DNA of 64,000 nt, taken from SG8-41 sp963699525 (lineage in GTDB: Bacteria > Pseudomonadota > Gammaproteobacteria > Burkholderiales > SG8-41). The DNA lies in assembly GCA_963699525.1 (NCBI GenBank), contig CAVOUI010000014.1, forward strand, positions 1 to 64,000, given 5' to 3'. Below are positions 26,468 through 35,564 of this stretch, in pieces (position 1 is the first letter of the stretch; each line of letters begins with the position of its first letter). Made by a program: the position numbers and the translations under genes. The notes beneath the pieces are model-generated. The model worked only from the letters and a program-made list of their open reading frames with translations, made no database searches and was not told the origin of the DNA.

Positions 26468-26483
26468 ATAACGTTTTGGTAAT
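26468..26483. promoter_or_regulatory. Candidate LysR-type operator (T-N11-A) in the divergent region
   Basis: ATAAC-GTTTTG-GTAAT is a near-perfect dyad containing the T-N11-A spacing of LysR boxes (T at 26469, A at 26481). It lies 30 bases before the lysR-type gene and about 170 bases before the catabolic operon. A second half, ATTACC near 26440, could be a further contact. Inferred from pattern only. Confidence 0.5.
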
Positions 26484-26513
26484 ATCGCTCGCTCCCCGAT
26501 TCGAGGAGGCCCG

Positions 26514-27560
26514 ATGACCCAGTTCGACGCCACGATCCGCTCGAGCTTCAAGCCAAGATCCCTGCAATTGCTTGTGGCGCTGGACGATTTTCGCCATCTC
26601 GGCAAGGTCGCCGCCAGCACGCATGTGACCCAGCCTGCGGTTTCCAAGGCACTGGGGGACCTGGAACGGGGGCTGGGGCTGAAGTTGTTCGAGCGCACCG
26701 CGCGCGGCGTTCACCCCACGATCTACGGCGAATGCCTGATCCGCCACGCGCGCGCCATGCTGTCCGGCTTGGCGCAGGCCCGCGACGAGCTGCAGGGCCT
26801 CATGTCGGGAAGCTCGGGGACCATCCGCGTCGGGGTGCTCGCGACCGCCGCGCTGGCGCTGCTCCCGCACGCCCTCGCGCTGCTGAAGAGCCGCCACCCC
26901 GGCATGATGGTGCTCGTGCGCGAAGGGACGATGGAGACGATGTTGCCGGAGCTCTGGCTCGGCACTCTCGACCTGATCGTGGGCCGGTTGCCGGATGCGC
27001 GCGTCGCGCAGGGGCTGAACGAGAAGCCGCTCATGGAGGAAGCGGTGACGCTCGTCGCGGGGCTCCACCATCCGCTCGCGCGGAGGCGGCGCTTGCGGTG
27101 GTCCGATCTGGGGGAATTCCCCTGGGTGCTGCCGCCGGTCAACACGCTGCTGCGCGAGCCGCTCGAGCGCGCGTTCGAGCACCACGGCGTGCCGCTGCCG
27201 GCGAATCGCATCGAGACGCTTTCGGTGCACGTCATCCGCGCGTACCTCCATTACACGGACGCCATCGCCGCGCTGGCGGAGCACGTGTCGCGATACTATG
27301 AGTCGCTCGGCTTGCTCGCGACGCTCCCTCTGGAGCTGCCCCGACTCGCGCGCCCGGTCGGCGCCATCTGGAGCCGGCAGCGCCCGCTTGCGCCGGCCAC
27401 GCAAGTGCTGATTCAATGTCTGGAAGAGGCGGCGCGGGCGGGCGCGCGGCCCTCGGAACCGCTGCCGGTGCGCGATCGTGTTGCCGCCGTCGACGGGCCG
27501 CTCCATGAAGTTCCGGCTGCCAGAGCAGCAGCCGGTGGAATGAAGAAAGATGAAGGATGA
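26514..27560 (+). CDS. LysR-family transcriptional regulator
   Basis: 348 residues. The winged helix-turn-helix spans about residues 15-75 (LQLLVALDDFRHLGKVAAST, VTQPAVSKALGDLERGLGLKLFER). The effector-binding domain follows from about 100 (GTIRVGVLATAAL...). It resembles the GbpR/PcaQ/CbhR branch, which controls aromatic and sugar-acid genes. Divergent to the 25309-20541 operon, so it most likely controls that operon in response to a pathway intermediate. Good ribosome site (GAGGAGG). The stop overlaps the next gene by four bases (ATGA). Confidence 0.9.
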   Translation: MTQFDATIRSSFKPRSLQLLVALDDFRHLGKVAASTHVTQPAVSKALGDLERGLGLKLFERTARGVHPTIYGECLIRHARAMLSGLAQARDELQGLMSGSSGTIRVGVLATAALALLPHALALLKSRHPGMMVLVREGTMETMLPELWLGTLDLIVGRLPDARVAQGLNEKPLMEEAVTLVAGLHHPLARRRRLRWSDLGEFPWVLPPVNTLLREPLERAFEHHGVPLPANRIETLSVHVIRAYLHYTDAIAALAEHVSRYYESLGLLATLPLELPRLARPVGAIWSRQRPLAPATQVLIQCLEEAARAGARPSEPLPVRDRVAAVDGPLHEVPAARAAAGGMKKDEG

Positions 27561-28474
27561 AGGCGGAGAAGAATACCGTTAGCACCTACCCGGAAAACGC
27601 GCCGGATCTCGGCTACAAGCCCGTTCCCGACATCTTCAAGCTGCCGCAGGGCATGAACTTCGGGCCGTGCTCGAGCGTCGCGGTGACGCGGAAGGGCAAC
27701 ATCCTCGTCTTCAACCGCAGCGAGCACGCGTTGATGGAGTTCGATGGGCGCGGCCGCTACCTGCGCTCGCTCGCCAACGGCGTATTCACCCTGCCGCATG
27801 GGCTGCGCGTGGACGCGGAGGACAACATCTGGGCGACCGACACCGGCTCGCACATCGTCGTGAAGATGGACCCGAAGGGCCGCATCCTCATGGTGCTGGG
27901 CATCCGGGGCAACTCGGGCGAATGGCATCCGGCCGGCCACCTGCGCTGCTTCAACGAGCCCAACGACGTCGCATTCGGGCCGAGGGGCGAGATCTACGTC
28001 AGCCAGGGCCACGGCAAGGGCGAGTCGCGCCTGCACAAGTTCGACGCCGAGGGCAATTTCCTCAAGACCTGGGGCGGGGAGGGCGCCGGCCCCGGCGAGT
28101 TCAAGCAGCCGCACTCGATCGTCACCGATGCGAGTGGCAGCGTCTACGTCGCCGACCGCTCGAACCAGCGCATCCAGGTATTCGACGGCGACGGCGCGTT
28201 TATCCGCGAGCGCAAGCACCCCGGCACGCCGTGCGGGCTCGCGATGTGCCGCGACGGGAAGCACATGATGCTGGCGCACGGCCACGCCGGGAAGATCATC
28301 AAGCTCGACCTCGACGGCAACGTGCTGGGCGCGACCGGCGGGCAAGGCAAGGGGCCGAACCGCTACGGCGAGGCGCACTTCCTCGCGCTCGACCGCAGGG
28401 AAGACATCTACGTCGCCGATACGCTCAACTGGCGGGTGCAGAAGCTCGTCAGGCTTTCCCATCGTGGGACATGA
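27557..28474 (+). CDS. NHL-repeat six-bladed beta-propeller protein
   Basis: 305 residues with repeated propeller units: LPHGLRVDAEDNIWATDTG, FNEPNDVAFGPRGEIYVSQG, QPHSIVTDASGSVYVADRS and HFLALDRREDIYVADTLN. The best match is to peptidyl-alpha-hydroxyglycine alpha-amidating lyase-like and NHL proteins. No signal peptide, so cytoplasmic. Function unknown; lactonase-like chemistry is common in such folds. Coupled by a four-base overlap to the LysR gene, and its 3' end overlaps the convergent bicupin gene by 26 bases. Confidence 0.82.
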   Translation: MKAEKNTVSTYPENAPDLGYKPVPDIFKLPQGMNFGPCSSVAVTRKGNILVFNRSEHALMEFDGRGRYLRSLANGVFTLPHGLRVDAEDNIWATDTGSHIVVKMDPKGRILMVLGIRGNSGEWHPAGHLRCFNEPNDVAFGPRGEIYVSQGHGKGESRLHKFDAEGNFLKTWGGEGAGPGEFKQPHSIVTDASGSVYVADRSNQRIQVFDGDGAFIRERKHPGTPCGLAMCRDGKHMMLAHGHAGKIIKLDLDGNVLGATGGQGKGPNRYGEAHFLALDRREDIYVADTLNWRVQKLVRLSHRGT

Positions 28475-29579
28475 TGGCCACCACGGCGGGACGGGTCGAG
28501 CGGTTGCTCCAGGCGTGGTTGGTGCCGCGCTGGATCACGAACTCACCCGCCTTGAGCTTCACTTCCTGGGTGTCCAGCACCAGCACGATCTCCCCTTCGA
28601 GCACGATGCAGAAATCGAGCGTGCGCGTCTTTTGCATGTAGGGGTGCGGAGCGAGCGGGGAATAGGTGGACGCGCCGGGCGAGCCCATGGCACGGAAGAA
28701 CGCCTGGACCTCGCGCGCGCCCACCTTGCCTTTCCAGCCGTCGTCGGGCGGGAATGTCTCGACGCGGCAGACTGAGCCGCGAGCCGGCGGCTCGAACGTG
28801 TGCGGCAGCTGCAGCGTTTCGTAGACGATCTTCGCTGGCGTGCTGTCGGTGACCCACAGGCGCGCGCAAGCATAGCCCGGCCGGGCGGGATCGGTGCGCA
28901 CATCGGGCGCCGGGCCGTCGCCCACCAGGGTGGATCGTCCCGGCTCGCGGTCGATCGTGACGATTCTGCGCGTGGGCTTCACGCCCGCCGGAAGCTTCGG
29001 CGCGGCGCGCATCGGCATGTCCTTTCCCTGGGCGAGCCCCTGCGGCCCGTCGACGAAGCGCGCGGCGATCATGTCGAAGGCCATCATCGCCCCCTTCGGC
29101 ATGACCCACTGGTGCCAGGCGCCGACCTGGATCACGACGTCGCCCGGCTTCATCACGAGCTTGCGGTCGTCGAGGATGAGCTCGCGCTCGCCGGCGAGCA
29201 CGATGCCGTAGTCCACGGTCTCGGTCTTGTGCATGGCCGAGGAGTAGGCGTTGTTGCCGCCGCGGTCCCACGTTCCGCGGGCTCCCGGCCGGGGCTTCGG
29301 CGGGTGGGCCGGCACGGCACTCTTGTCCCTGGCCGGGTCGTAGTTCGCCGGCCGCACGCGCGCCTCGACGACGCGCAGGTGCCCGCCCTCGGGCGGCCCC
29401 GCGAAGGCGTACTCGAGTTTCCCGTCGTCGTAGTCCCCGGAAAGGGGAGCGGGGGAATCCGTCCAGACCCAGAGATCGGTGTGCCCGCGGCCGGTGCCCA
29501 TCGACGCTTCATGCGCGTTCGGCGCCGGCCCGTCCCACACCACCTTCGAATGGCCGCGCGCGTCGTTTCCGGTCACCAC
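28449..29579 (-). CDS. Bicupin-domain protein
   Basis: 376 residues made of two similar halves. Each half starts with an RR[VI]VT...DGPAP block and has a cupin barrel: HKTETVDYGIVLAGERELILD with PGDVVIQVGAWHQW in the first, QKTRTLDFCIVLEGEIVLVLD with AGEFVIQRGTNHAWSN in the second. Cupins bind a metal and may act on small acids or only bind them. The single-cupin protein at 42302 matches one half. A GTG at 29579 is used; GTG 29582 or a CTG slightly upstream would add residues matching RRVVTG in the homologue. Starts within 31 bases of the cyclase stop. Confidence 0.85.
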   Translation of the reverse strand: MVTGNDARGHSKVVWDGPAPNAHEASMGTGRGHTDLWVWTDSPAPLSGDYDDGKLEYAFAGPPEGGHLRVVEARVRPANYDPARDKSAVPAHPPKPRPGARGTWDRGGNNAYSSAMHKTETVDYGIVLAGERELILDDRKLVMKPGDVVIQVGAWHQWVMPKGAMMAFDMIAARFVDGPQGLAQGKDMPMRAAPKLPAGVKPTRRIVTIDREPGRSTLVGDGPAPDVRTDPARPGYACARLWVTDSTPAKIVYETLQLPHTFEPPARGSVCRVETFPPDDGWKGKVGAREVQAFFRAMGSPGASTYSPLAPHPYMQKTRTLDFCIVLEGEIVLVLDTQEVKLKAGEFVIQRGTNHAWSNRSTRPAVVAIMSHDGKA

Positions 29580-29609
29580 GCGCCGGATCGGGGTCAGCTG
29601 GACTTCGGA

Positions 29610-30512
29610 TCATCCGTCATCATTGCGCTTAGGACAGGTGAATGCCACGGGCGTGCCCTCGCCGTCTGTCGGGCTGTGCCCGAGTCCGATGACCCCGCTC
29701 GCGCGCAGCATCAGCTCCTCGCGCCGCAGCACCACTTCCTCCGCCTCGCCGGCGAAGCGCACCCAGGTGCCGTTCGAGCTGTGATCGGCGAGCACGAACT
29801 TGTCGCGCCGCCGCTCGATCCGCGCGTGCTGGCGCGAGGCCTTGCGGTCGCCGACGACGATATCGCAGCCGCCGTCGCGCCCGATGGAAAACTCGCCGGG
29901 CCCCTCGAAGAGCCACTCGCGGCCCTCGCACTTCAGCACGAGCCGGGCGAGGCGGCTGTGTTCGGTGCGCGTTCCGAGCGCCGTCAGGTCCTCGCTGTCC
30001 TGCCACAGGAACTCGAAGATCGCCACGGCCTGCTGCTTGCCCTTGACGGGCACGCGGCTCAACTGGCGCGCGCGCTCGGCGAGCGCCGGGGGAAGCTTCT
30101 CGACCGTGTCCGCGGTGGTGATGATCTGCCCGACCTTCGCGACCCCGGCGACGCGCGCGGCGAGGTTCACCGCGTCGCCGTACAGATCGCCCGCTCTTTC
30201 GAGCACCGGCCCGAAATGACAGCCGATATGGATGCCGAGGCCGGGCTGGCCGGGTTCCTGCTGTTCCTCGGTCTTCTCCTGCATCAGGCGCGAGGCGCGC
30301 AGGGCGGCATCGGCGGTCTCGAACATGCACATCGCGCCGTCGCCCGTGTTCTTGATGACCCTGCCGCCGCAGTCCTCGCAGACCCGGGCGAGCATGGACA
30401 GCGAGCGCTCCACGACCGCCAGCGCCCGCTCGTCGCCGATCGTCTCGTAGAGGCGGGTGCTGCCGCTCAGGTCCACGAACAGGACCGCGCGGGTGATGGG
30501 GGAGGAGATCAT
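29610..30512 (-). CDS. Class III adenylate/guanylate cyclase with C-terminal FHA domain
   Basis: 300 residues. Residues about 5-175 form the cyclase: metal Asp in AVLFVDLSGSTRLYE, second metal region VIKNTGDGAMCMF, and GDAVNLAARVAGVAKVGQI. The FHA domain, about 205-285, has FSIGRDGGCDIVV, SRQHARIE and DHSSNGTWVRF, the set needed to bind phosphothreonine. So it would make cyclic nucleotide and dock to a phosphorylated protein, plausibly a substrate of a kinase such as those at 32581 or 10343. The ATG at 30512 was chosen; the longer minus-strand reading above it is antisense to real genes. Confidence 0.88.
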   Translation of the reverse strand: MISSPITRAVLFVDLSGSTRLYETIGDERALAVVERSLSMLARVCEDCGGRVIKNTGDGAMCMFETADAALRASRLMQEKTEEQQEPGQPGLGIHIGCHFGPVLERAGDLYGDAVNLAARVAGVAKVGQIITTADTVEKLPPALAERARQLSRVPVKGKQQAVAIFEFLWQDSEDLTALGTRTEHSRLARLVLKCEGREWLFEGPGEFSIGRDGGCDIVVGDRKASRQHARIERRRDKFVLADHSSNGTWVRFAGEAEEVVLRREELMLRASGVIGLGHSPTDGEGTPVAFTCPKRNDDG

Positions 30513-30779
30513 GGGGAAGTTGGCCGCCGCCCAGTATAGGACAATCGAGGCCCGGGTCCGCCGCGAGTCAGCGGAGAAAGCGTATTGAGAGGTTTTCGCC
30601 GCCGCGCCTAGTTGATTACTACCAGCCCCTGCCTGCCGGCAAACGATGGGGTTAACGGATCCGGCCGGATTAGTGACAAACGGTGGGAACGGCACTAGTA
30701 TCCCGCTGACCGAAGCCTCCCGTCGTTTAGAGAGGCTCGGAGTTGTAACGTCGTCGCTGGAGGGGCAGGGGAAAAGCGC

Positions 30780-31658
30780 TTGCGAATCGTGCTTCCGGTG
30801 CACTGGGGGTTCGTCCTGCTCGCCTGTCCTCTGATCGCGGCGGCGGCGGACCCGCTTCCGACTCTGACGCTGCTCGAGGGGCCGGCCGGGCTCGTGCGCG
30901 GCGTGACGCGCTACACGCTCGCGGAGGGCGTGCGGATGCAGTCCGGCGACATCATCGAGGTCGGCGATAAGGCGCTCGCGGAAATCGAATTTCCGGACGG
31001 CGCCGCGATTTCGTTGGGCGCCGGAACGCGCGTGCTGACGGTTTCCATGCCGCGCGGCACGGCCGCCGCCGCGGAATACTACTTGACGCAGGGAGCGCTC
31101 AAGGTCTCGGGAGTGAGCAAGGCCGCGCGTTTCCGCATCGCGACCCCTGCGCTCATCCTGCAGCCAGTGGAAGGCGTGTCCGTGATGATCGTGCGCGGCG
31201 ACGAGGGCTCGGTGTTCGTCGAGAGCGGAGCAGCGCGCCTCACCGCGGGGCCCGCGACGCTCAACCTCAAGAGCGGCGAGTTTTTCGACCGCAGGAGCGG
31301 GCAGAAGGGCACCGTCGCGCCGCGCCCGTCCCAGGCGTTCATTGCCGCGATGCCGAAAGCCTTTTTCGATCCGCTGCCTTCGCGCATGGCGCGCTACAAG
31401 GAGCGCGAGGTGCAGCCGAGGCGGGGGGACGACGTGAGCTACGCGGAAGTCGAGACGTGGCTGAAAGCGCCACCCGCGATTCGCCGCCCGCTGGTCACGC
31501 GCTTCGAGCCGCGCGCGTCCGATCCGAAGTTCCGGGCCGGGTTGGAAGCAAACCTCAGGTTCCACCCGGAGTGGGACCCGATCCTGTACCCGGAAAAGTA
31601 TGAGTCCACGGAGACCGCGGCGGAGGCGAAGGGCGCCAAGCCCGCCGCAAAGAAGTGA
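30780..31658 (+). CDS. FecR-domain exported protein
   Basis: 292 residues with a TTG start at 30780 and a purine-rich ribosome site (AGGGGCAGGGGAAA). A signal peptide runs HWGFVLLACPLIAAAADP. A FecR-type domain follows (GVRMQSGDIIEVGDKALAEIEFPDGAAISLG) and continues through FRIATPALILQPVEGVSVMIVRGD. The C-terminus is Lys/Ala-rich. Such periplasmic FecR proteins often lie beside kinase genes and may sense envelope conditions. The 267 bases between it and the divergent cyclase hold no gene that I can see. Confidence 0.82.
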   Translation: MRIVLPVHWGFVLLACPLIAAAADPLPTLTLLEGPAGLVRGVTRYTLAEGVRMQSGDIIEVGDKALAEIEFPDGAAISLGAGTRVLTVSMPRGTAAAAEYYLTQGALKVSGVSKAARFRIATPALILQPVEGVSVMIVRGDEGSVFVESGAARLTAGPATLNLKSGEFFDRRSGQKGTVAPRPSQAFIAAMPKAFFDPLPSRMARYKEREVQPRRGDDVSYAEVETWLKAPPAIRRPLVTRFEPRASDPKFRAGLEANLRFHPEWDPILYPEKYESTETAAEAKGAKPAAKK

Positions 31659-31682
31659 CGACTGTTTGCTAGGAGGCCCATC

Positions 31683-32558
31683 ATGAAGCTGATCGTCAAG
31701 TTCAACCTGGTTTTCATCGTGGTGTTTCTGCTCGGGCTTGCCGCGGCGGCCACCGTCTCGGATCAGCTTCTGCAGAGGAACGCGCGCGAGGAGATCGTGC
31801 TGAACGCGCGCCTGGTGATGGAATCGGCGCTCGCCGCGCGCGCCTATACCTCGACCCAGGTGGGGCCGCTCCTGCAGACGCAGATGAAGTACAAGTTCCT
31901 GCCGCAGTCGGTGCCCGCGTACTCGGCCAACGAGATATTCGACGTCGTGCGCAAGAAGTTCCCCGAGTACGCCTACAAGGAGGCGGTGCTCAATCCCACC
32001 AACCCGCGCAACCGCGCCAACGACTGGGAGGCGGACATCGTCCACCAGTTCCGCAACGCTTCCGACCGGCCGGAGCTGGTCGGCGAGCGCGACACGCCGA
32101 CCGGACGGTCCTTCTACATCGCGCGCCCGATGCAGATCAAGGCGGAGGCCTGCCTCTACTGCCACTCGACGGTGGAAGCCGCGCCCAAGACGCTGGTGGA
32201 ACAGTACGGCCCGGCCAACGGCTTCGGCTGGAAGATGAACGAGGTCATCGGCGCGCAGATCGTATCGGTGCCGACCGAGGTGCCGATCGAGCGCGCCAAC
32301 CGGGCGTTCAAGACCTTCATGGTGTCGCTCACCGCGGTGTTCGTGTTCATCTTCATCGCGCTGAACCTCATGCTCTGGTACCTGGTGATCCGGCCGGTGA
32401 CGAAGCTGTCGCGGCTTGCCGACCAGGTGAGCCAGGGCGAGAATATGGATGCGCCCGACTTCGAGGTGAAGAGCGGCGACGAGATCGGCGTGCTCACGCA
32501 ATCCTTCAACCGCATGAAGAAGAGCCTGGTGCAGGCGATGAAGATGCTCGAGCAGTAG
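31683..32558 (+). CDS. Membrane sensor with haem-binding Tll0287-like (DUF3365) domain and HAMP
   Basis: 291 residues. Two transmembrane helices (residues about 5-25 and 213-235) flank a periplasmic domain with the c-haem motif CLYCHS at about 158. A HAMP linker (VIRPVTKLSRLADQVSQGE, GDEIGVLTQSFNRMKKSL) follows and the chain stops soon after, so it has no output domain of its own. It probably passes a redox or gas signal to a partner, with the adjacent kinase as the obvious candidate. Good ribosome site (AGGAGG). 24 bases after the FecR gene. Confidence 0.87.
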   Translation: MKLIVKFNLVFIVVFLLGLAAAATVSDQLLQRNAREEIVLNARLVMESALAARAYTSTQVGPLLQTQMKYKFLPQSVPAYSANEIFDVVRKKFPEYAYKEAVLNPTNPRNRANDWEADIVHQFRNASDRPELVGERDTPTGRSFYIARPMQIKAEACLYCHSTVEAAPKTLVEQYGPANGFGWKMNEVIGAQIVSVPTEVPIERANRAFKTFMVSLTAVFVFIFIALNLMLWYLVIRPVTKLSRLADQVSQGENMDAPDFEVKSGDEIGVLTQSFNRMKKSLVQAMKMLEQ

Positions 32559-32580
32559 CGCGCCTCGAGAACGGACCCTG

Positions 32581-34059
32581 ATGGCGACCCCTCCTCAATC
32601 GACGGACGGCCCCCGGCAGCTCGGCAAGTACGCGATTTCCGAGGTGCTGGGCAAGGGCGCGATGGGGGTGGTCTACAAGGCCTTCGATCCGCACATCCGC
32701 CGCACCGTCGCGCTGAAGACCATCCGCCGCGAGGTGGTGGACGACGATCAGGCCTCCATGCTGCTCGCGCGCTTTCAGAACGAGGCGCAGGCGGGCGGGC
32801 GGCTGTCGCATCCCGGCATCGTCGGCGTCTACGAGTGGGGGGAGACCGGCGACCTGGTCTTTCTCGCGATGGAGTACGTGCAGGGCAACAGCCTGCGCGA
32901 GTACTTCAACCGCGGCACGCGCTTCGAGGTCCGCGACGCGGTCAGCATCATGGCGCAGCTGCTCGACGCCCTGCACTACGCGCACGAGCAGGGCGTGTGG
33001 CATCGCGACATCAAGCCGGCCAACCTCATCATCATGAACAACGGCAAGCTGAAGGTCGCGGACTTCGGCATCGCCCGCATCGACACGTCGAACCTCACGC
33101 AGGCCGGCGCCGTCCTCGGCACGCCCGGCTACATGGCGCCGGAGCAGTACAGCGGCGACACCGTCGACTGGCGCGCCGACATCTTCTCCGCCGGGGTGGT
33201 GCTCTACCAGCTGCTGACGGGTGTCCGCCCCTTCATCGGCAATGCGGAGGCGCTCGCCTACAAGATCTGCCACGAGCAGCCGGCCCTTCCGTCGGAGGCC
33301 GATCCGGGGCGCTGCACGACGCAGTTCGACGCCGTCGCGACGAAGGCGCTCGCCAAGCCCCCGGAGGCGCGCTACCAGACCGCGCTGGCGTTCCGGGAGG
33401 CGCTGCTCGCAAGCTTCGCCCAGCCGGTCAGTCCCGCCGTATCGGAAGAGACGATCATCAACGAACCGATCCCGCCCAAGGGATCCCAGGAGGCGTCGCA
33501 GCCGTCGCAGCCATCTCACGCCTCGCCGTCGGCCCTGACGCCGTCCGCCCCCTCCGCATCCTCCCCGAGCTCGTCGAACCCGGGCGGGAAGACGATCCCG
33601 CCCCCCGGATGGGACCCCGCCGTGTTGAAGCAGATCGAGCAGCAGCTTGCGCGCCTCGTCGGTCCGGTGGCCAAGGTGATGGTGCACCGTGGGGCGAGCG
33701 CCACCACCGACATCAGCCGGCTCTACCGCATGCTTGCGGAAAATCTCGCGAACCCGGACGAGCGCTCGTCGTTCCTTGCCGGACGGCAGAAGCTGCAGGG
33801 CGTTGCGCCGCGCGACGCCGAGACGACCGCCGCGCAGCAGCGGGCGCCCACGACCGGGCTGACGGTGCAGCTCACCGCCGCGGCGATCGAAGAAGCGACC
33901 CGGAAGCTGTCGGCGTACCTGGGACCGATTGCGAAGGTCGTCGCGAAGCGGGCGGCGGCGCAGGCGACGAGCCGCAACCACTTTCATCAGTTGCTCGCCG
34001 AGAATCTCACCGATCCCAAGGAGCGCGCCCGATTCCTGCACGACGTCGGTGCCGGGTGA
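32581..34059 (+). CDS. Ser/Thr protein kinase with duplicated C-terminal helical module
   Basis: 492 residues. Kinase motifs in order: LGKGAMGVVYKAFD, VALKTIRRE, VWHRDIKPANLII, VADFGIARID, GTPGYMAPEQ. A Ser/Pro-rich linker (about 295-345) leads to two similar modules, one around LVGPVAKVMVHRGASATTD...LAENLANPDERSSFL and one around LGPIAKVVAKRAAAQATS...LAENLTDPKERARFL. No membrane helix. It follows the haem sensor by 22 bases and is probably cotranscribed; it may take its cue from that protein. Confidence 0.9.
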   Translation: MATPPQSTDGPRQLGKYAISEVLGKGAMGVVYKAFDPHIRRTVALKTIRREVVDDDQASMLLARFQNEAQAGGRLSHPGIVGVYEWGETGDLVFLAMEYVQGNSLREYFNRGTRFEVRDAVSIMAQLLDALHYAHEQGVWHRDIKPANLIIMNNGKLKVADFGIARIDTSNLTQAGAVLGTPGYMAPEQYSGDTVDWRADIFSAGVVLYQLLTGVRPFIGNAEALAYKICHEQPALPSEADPGRCTTQFDAVATKALAKPPEARYQTALAFREALLASFAQPVSPAVSEETIINEPIPPKGSQEASQPSQPSHASPSALTPSAPSASSPSSSNPGGKTIPPPGWDPAVLKQIEQQLARLVGPVAKVMVHRGASATTDISRLYRMLAENLANPDERSSFLAGRQKLQGVAPRDAETTAAQQRAPTTGLTVQLTAAAIEEATRKLSAYLGPIAKVVAKRAAAQATSRNHFHQLLAENLTDPKERARFLHDVGAG

Positions 34060-34123
34060 GCGCGACGTGCGGCACCTGATGCGTCATTACCTGCTCTGAA
34101 GCACCTACCCAAAGGAGAAAGCC

Positions 34124-34411
34124 ATGGCGACATTCGTCAGTCTCGTCAATCTCACCGATCAAGGCATACGCAGCGTGAAGGACTCGCCCAAACGGGCGGA
34201 GGCCTTCAAGGCGACGGCGAAGAAGCTCGGCGTGACGGTCAAGGAGGTTTACTGGACCGTGGGCCGCTACGACGTGGTCGTTGTCATGGAGGGCGATGAC
34301 GAGGCCGTCACGTCCACGCTGCTGAAGATCGGCTCTCTCGGAAACGTGCGCAGCGAGACCCTGCGCGCATTCTCGGCGGCGGAGATGGGCAGAATCCTCG
34401 CCAACGTTTGA
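34124..34411 (+). CDS. GYD-domain protein
   Basis: 95 residues (MATFVSLVNLTDQGIRSVKD). The GYD family signature GRYDVVVVMEGDDE is present, with a ferredoxin-like alpha/beta pattern. These small cytoplasmic proteins have no established role; some may bind substrates or act as dimeric alpha/beta-barrel proteins. Strong ribosome site (AAAGGAGAAAGCC). Downstream of the kinase by 64 bases. Confidence 0.88.
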   Translation: MATFVSLVNLTDQGIRSVKDSPKRAEAFKATAKKLGVTVKEVYWTVGRYDVVVVMEGDDEAVTSTLLKIGSLGNVRSETLRAFSAAEMGRILANV

Positions 34412-34450
34412 TCATCACCCGTACTCGTCACCGGATATTTCGCCGCGAAA

Positions 34451-35182
34451 TTGAAATACGAGCTCTACTACTGGCCTTCCATCCAGGGCCGCGGCGAATT
34501 CATCCGGCTCGCGCTGGAGGAGGGTGCAGCCGACTACGTGGACGTCGCGCGGCTGCCGAAATCCGAGGGCGGCGGGGCCGAGGCCGTCAGCCGGATCCTC
34601 GAGGACGCGGGCGAAGGGCGGATGCCGTTCGCGCCGCCGGTACTCAAGGCGGGGAAGCTTCTCGTTTCTCAGACGGCCAACATCCTGCTCTACCTCGGGC
34701 CGCGGCTCCGCCTCGTGCCGAAGGCCGAAGCGGCCCGGCTGTGGGCCCATCAACTGCAGCTCACGCTCGCCGACCTCGTGGTCGAGGCCCACGACACGCA
34801 TCACCCGATCGCGGGCAGCCTCTATTACGAGGACCAGAAACCCGAGGCCCTGCGGCGGGCGCAGAATTTCCGGGCGCTGCGGCTGCCGAAGTTCCTCGGC
34901 TATTTCGAGCGCGTGCTCGCGGCCCATCCCGGCGGTGACCGCTGGTTGATCGGCAAGGCGCTGACCTACGTCGACCTTTCGATGTTCCAGGTGATCGCCG
35001 GCCTCTGCTACGCGTTCCCGCGCGCGATGAGTGGAATGCCGCGCAAGCATCCGCGGCTGGCGGTGTTGCACCAAAGGGTGCAGGAGCGCCCGCGCATCAA
35101 GACCTATCTGGCGTCGAGCCGCCGCATCCCGTTCAACGAGCACGGGATCTTCCGCCACTATCCGGAACTGGACGAGGCGTAG
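34451..35182 (+). CDS. Glutathione S-transferase-family protein
   Basis: 243 residues from a TTG start. The thioredoxin-like N-terminal half (KYELYYWPSIQGRGEFIRLALEE) has the Tyr and Arg typical of Sigma/Mu-type GSTs, and SQTANILLYLG is the glutathione-binding loop. The helical C-terminal half carries LTYVDLSMFQVIAGL. It conjugates glutathione to electrophiles or has a related role. No clear ATG alternative exists nearby. 39 bases after the GYD gene. Confidence 0.85.
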   Translation: MKYELYYWPSIQGRGEFIRLALEEGAADYVDVARLPKSEGGGAEAVSRILEDAGEGRMPFAPPVLKAGKLLVSQTANILLYLGPRLRLVPKAEAARLWAHQLQLTLADLVVEAHDTHHPIAGSLYYEDQKPEALRRAQNFRALRLPKFLGYFERVLAAHPGGDRWLIGKALTYVDLSMFQVIAGLCYAFPRAMSGMPRKHPRLAVLHQRVQERPRIKTYLASSRRIPFNEHGIFRHYPELDEA

Positions 35183-35280
35183 TATGATGTAGCACTTGTA
35201 CTGACACCCATTCGCCCGCCGTCCCGCCACTTCGCGATTGCCGCCGGAACCCTCACCGGCGCCCCCCAGGAGACCCTGCG

Positions 35281-35478
35281 TTGAGATGCCATCATTGCGG
35301 TAAGCTGACCGACGTGCGCACCACCGGCCGGGGTGAGGAGTTCCTGTATCGCTGCCGGCATTGCCGCGGCTATCACAAGTTCACCAGCGTCGGGCATCAC
35401 GGCTCTGGCGCCATCCATTACCGGGTCACCAAGGTTGCCGCGCCCGCGGACGAGGACAGCAAGTCTGCAGTCTCATAG
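35281..35478 (+). CDS. Small zinc-ribbon protein
   Basis: 65 residues from a TTG start with CAGGAGACC upstream. Two Cys pairs, CHHCGK and CRHCRG, about 20 residues apart, form a zinc ribbon; the rest is basic and hydrophilic. No family recognised beyond the knuckle. It could bind nucleic acid or a protein partner. The start is uncertain because the nearby ATG at 35286 is out of frame. Confidence 0.6.
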   Translation: MRCHHCGKLTDVRTTGRGEEFLYRCRHCRGYHKFTSVGHHGSGAIHYRVTKVAAPADEDSKSAVS

Positions 35479-35564
35479 CATTGCGCCGCGCTATACTCGC
35501 GGCAGCCGGCCCAGAACCCGCCCCCAAATACGTTTCTTTCATTCCACCGCTACCGGAGGTTGCC

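Noticed and set aside
30513..32501. N-terminal extension of the cyclase frame on the minus strand
   Set aside because: It is antisense to the FecR and haem-sensor genes; the cyclase domain starts properly at the ATG at 30512.
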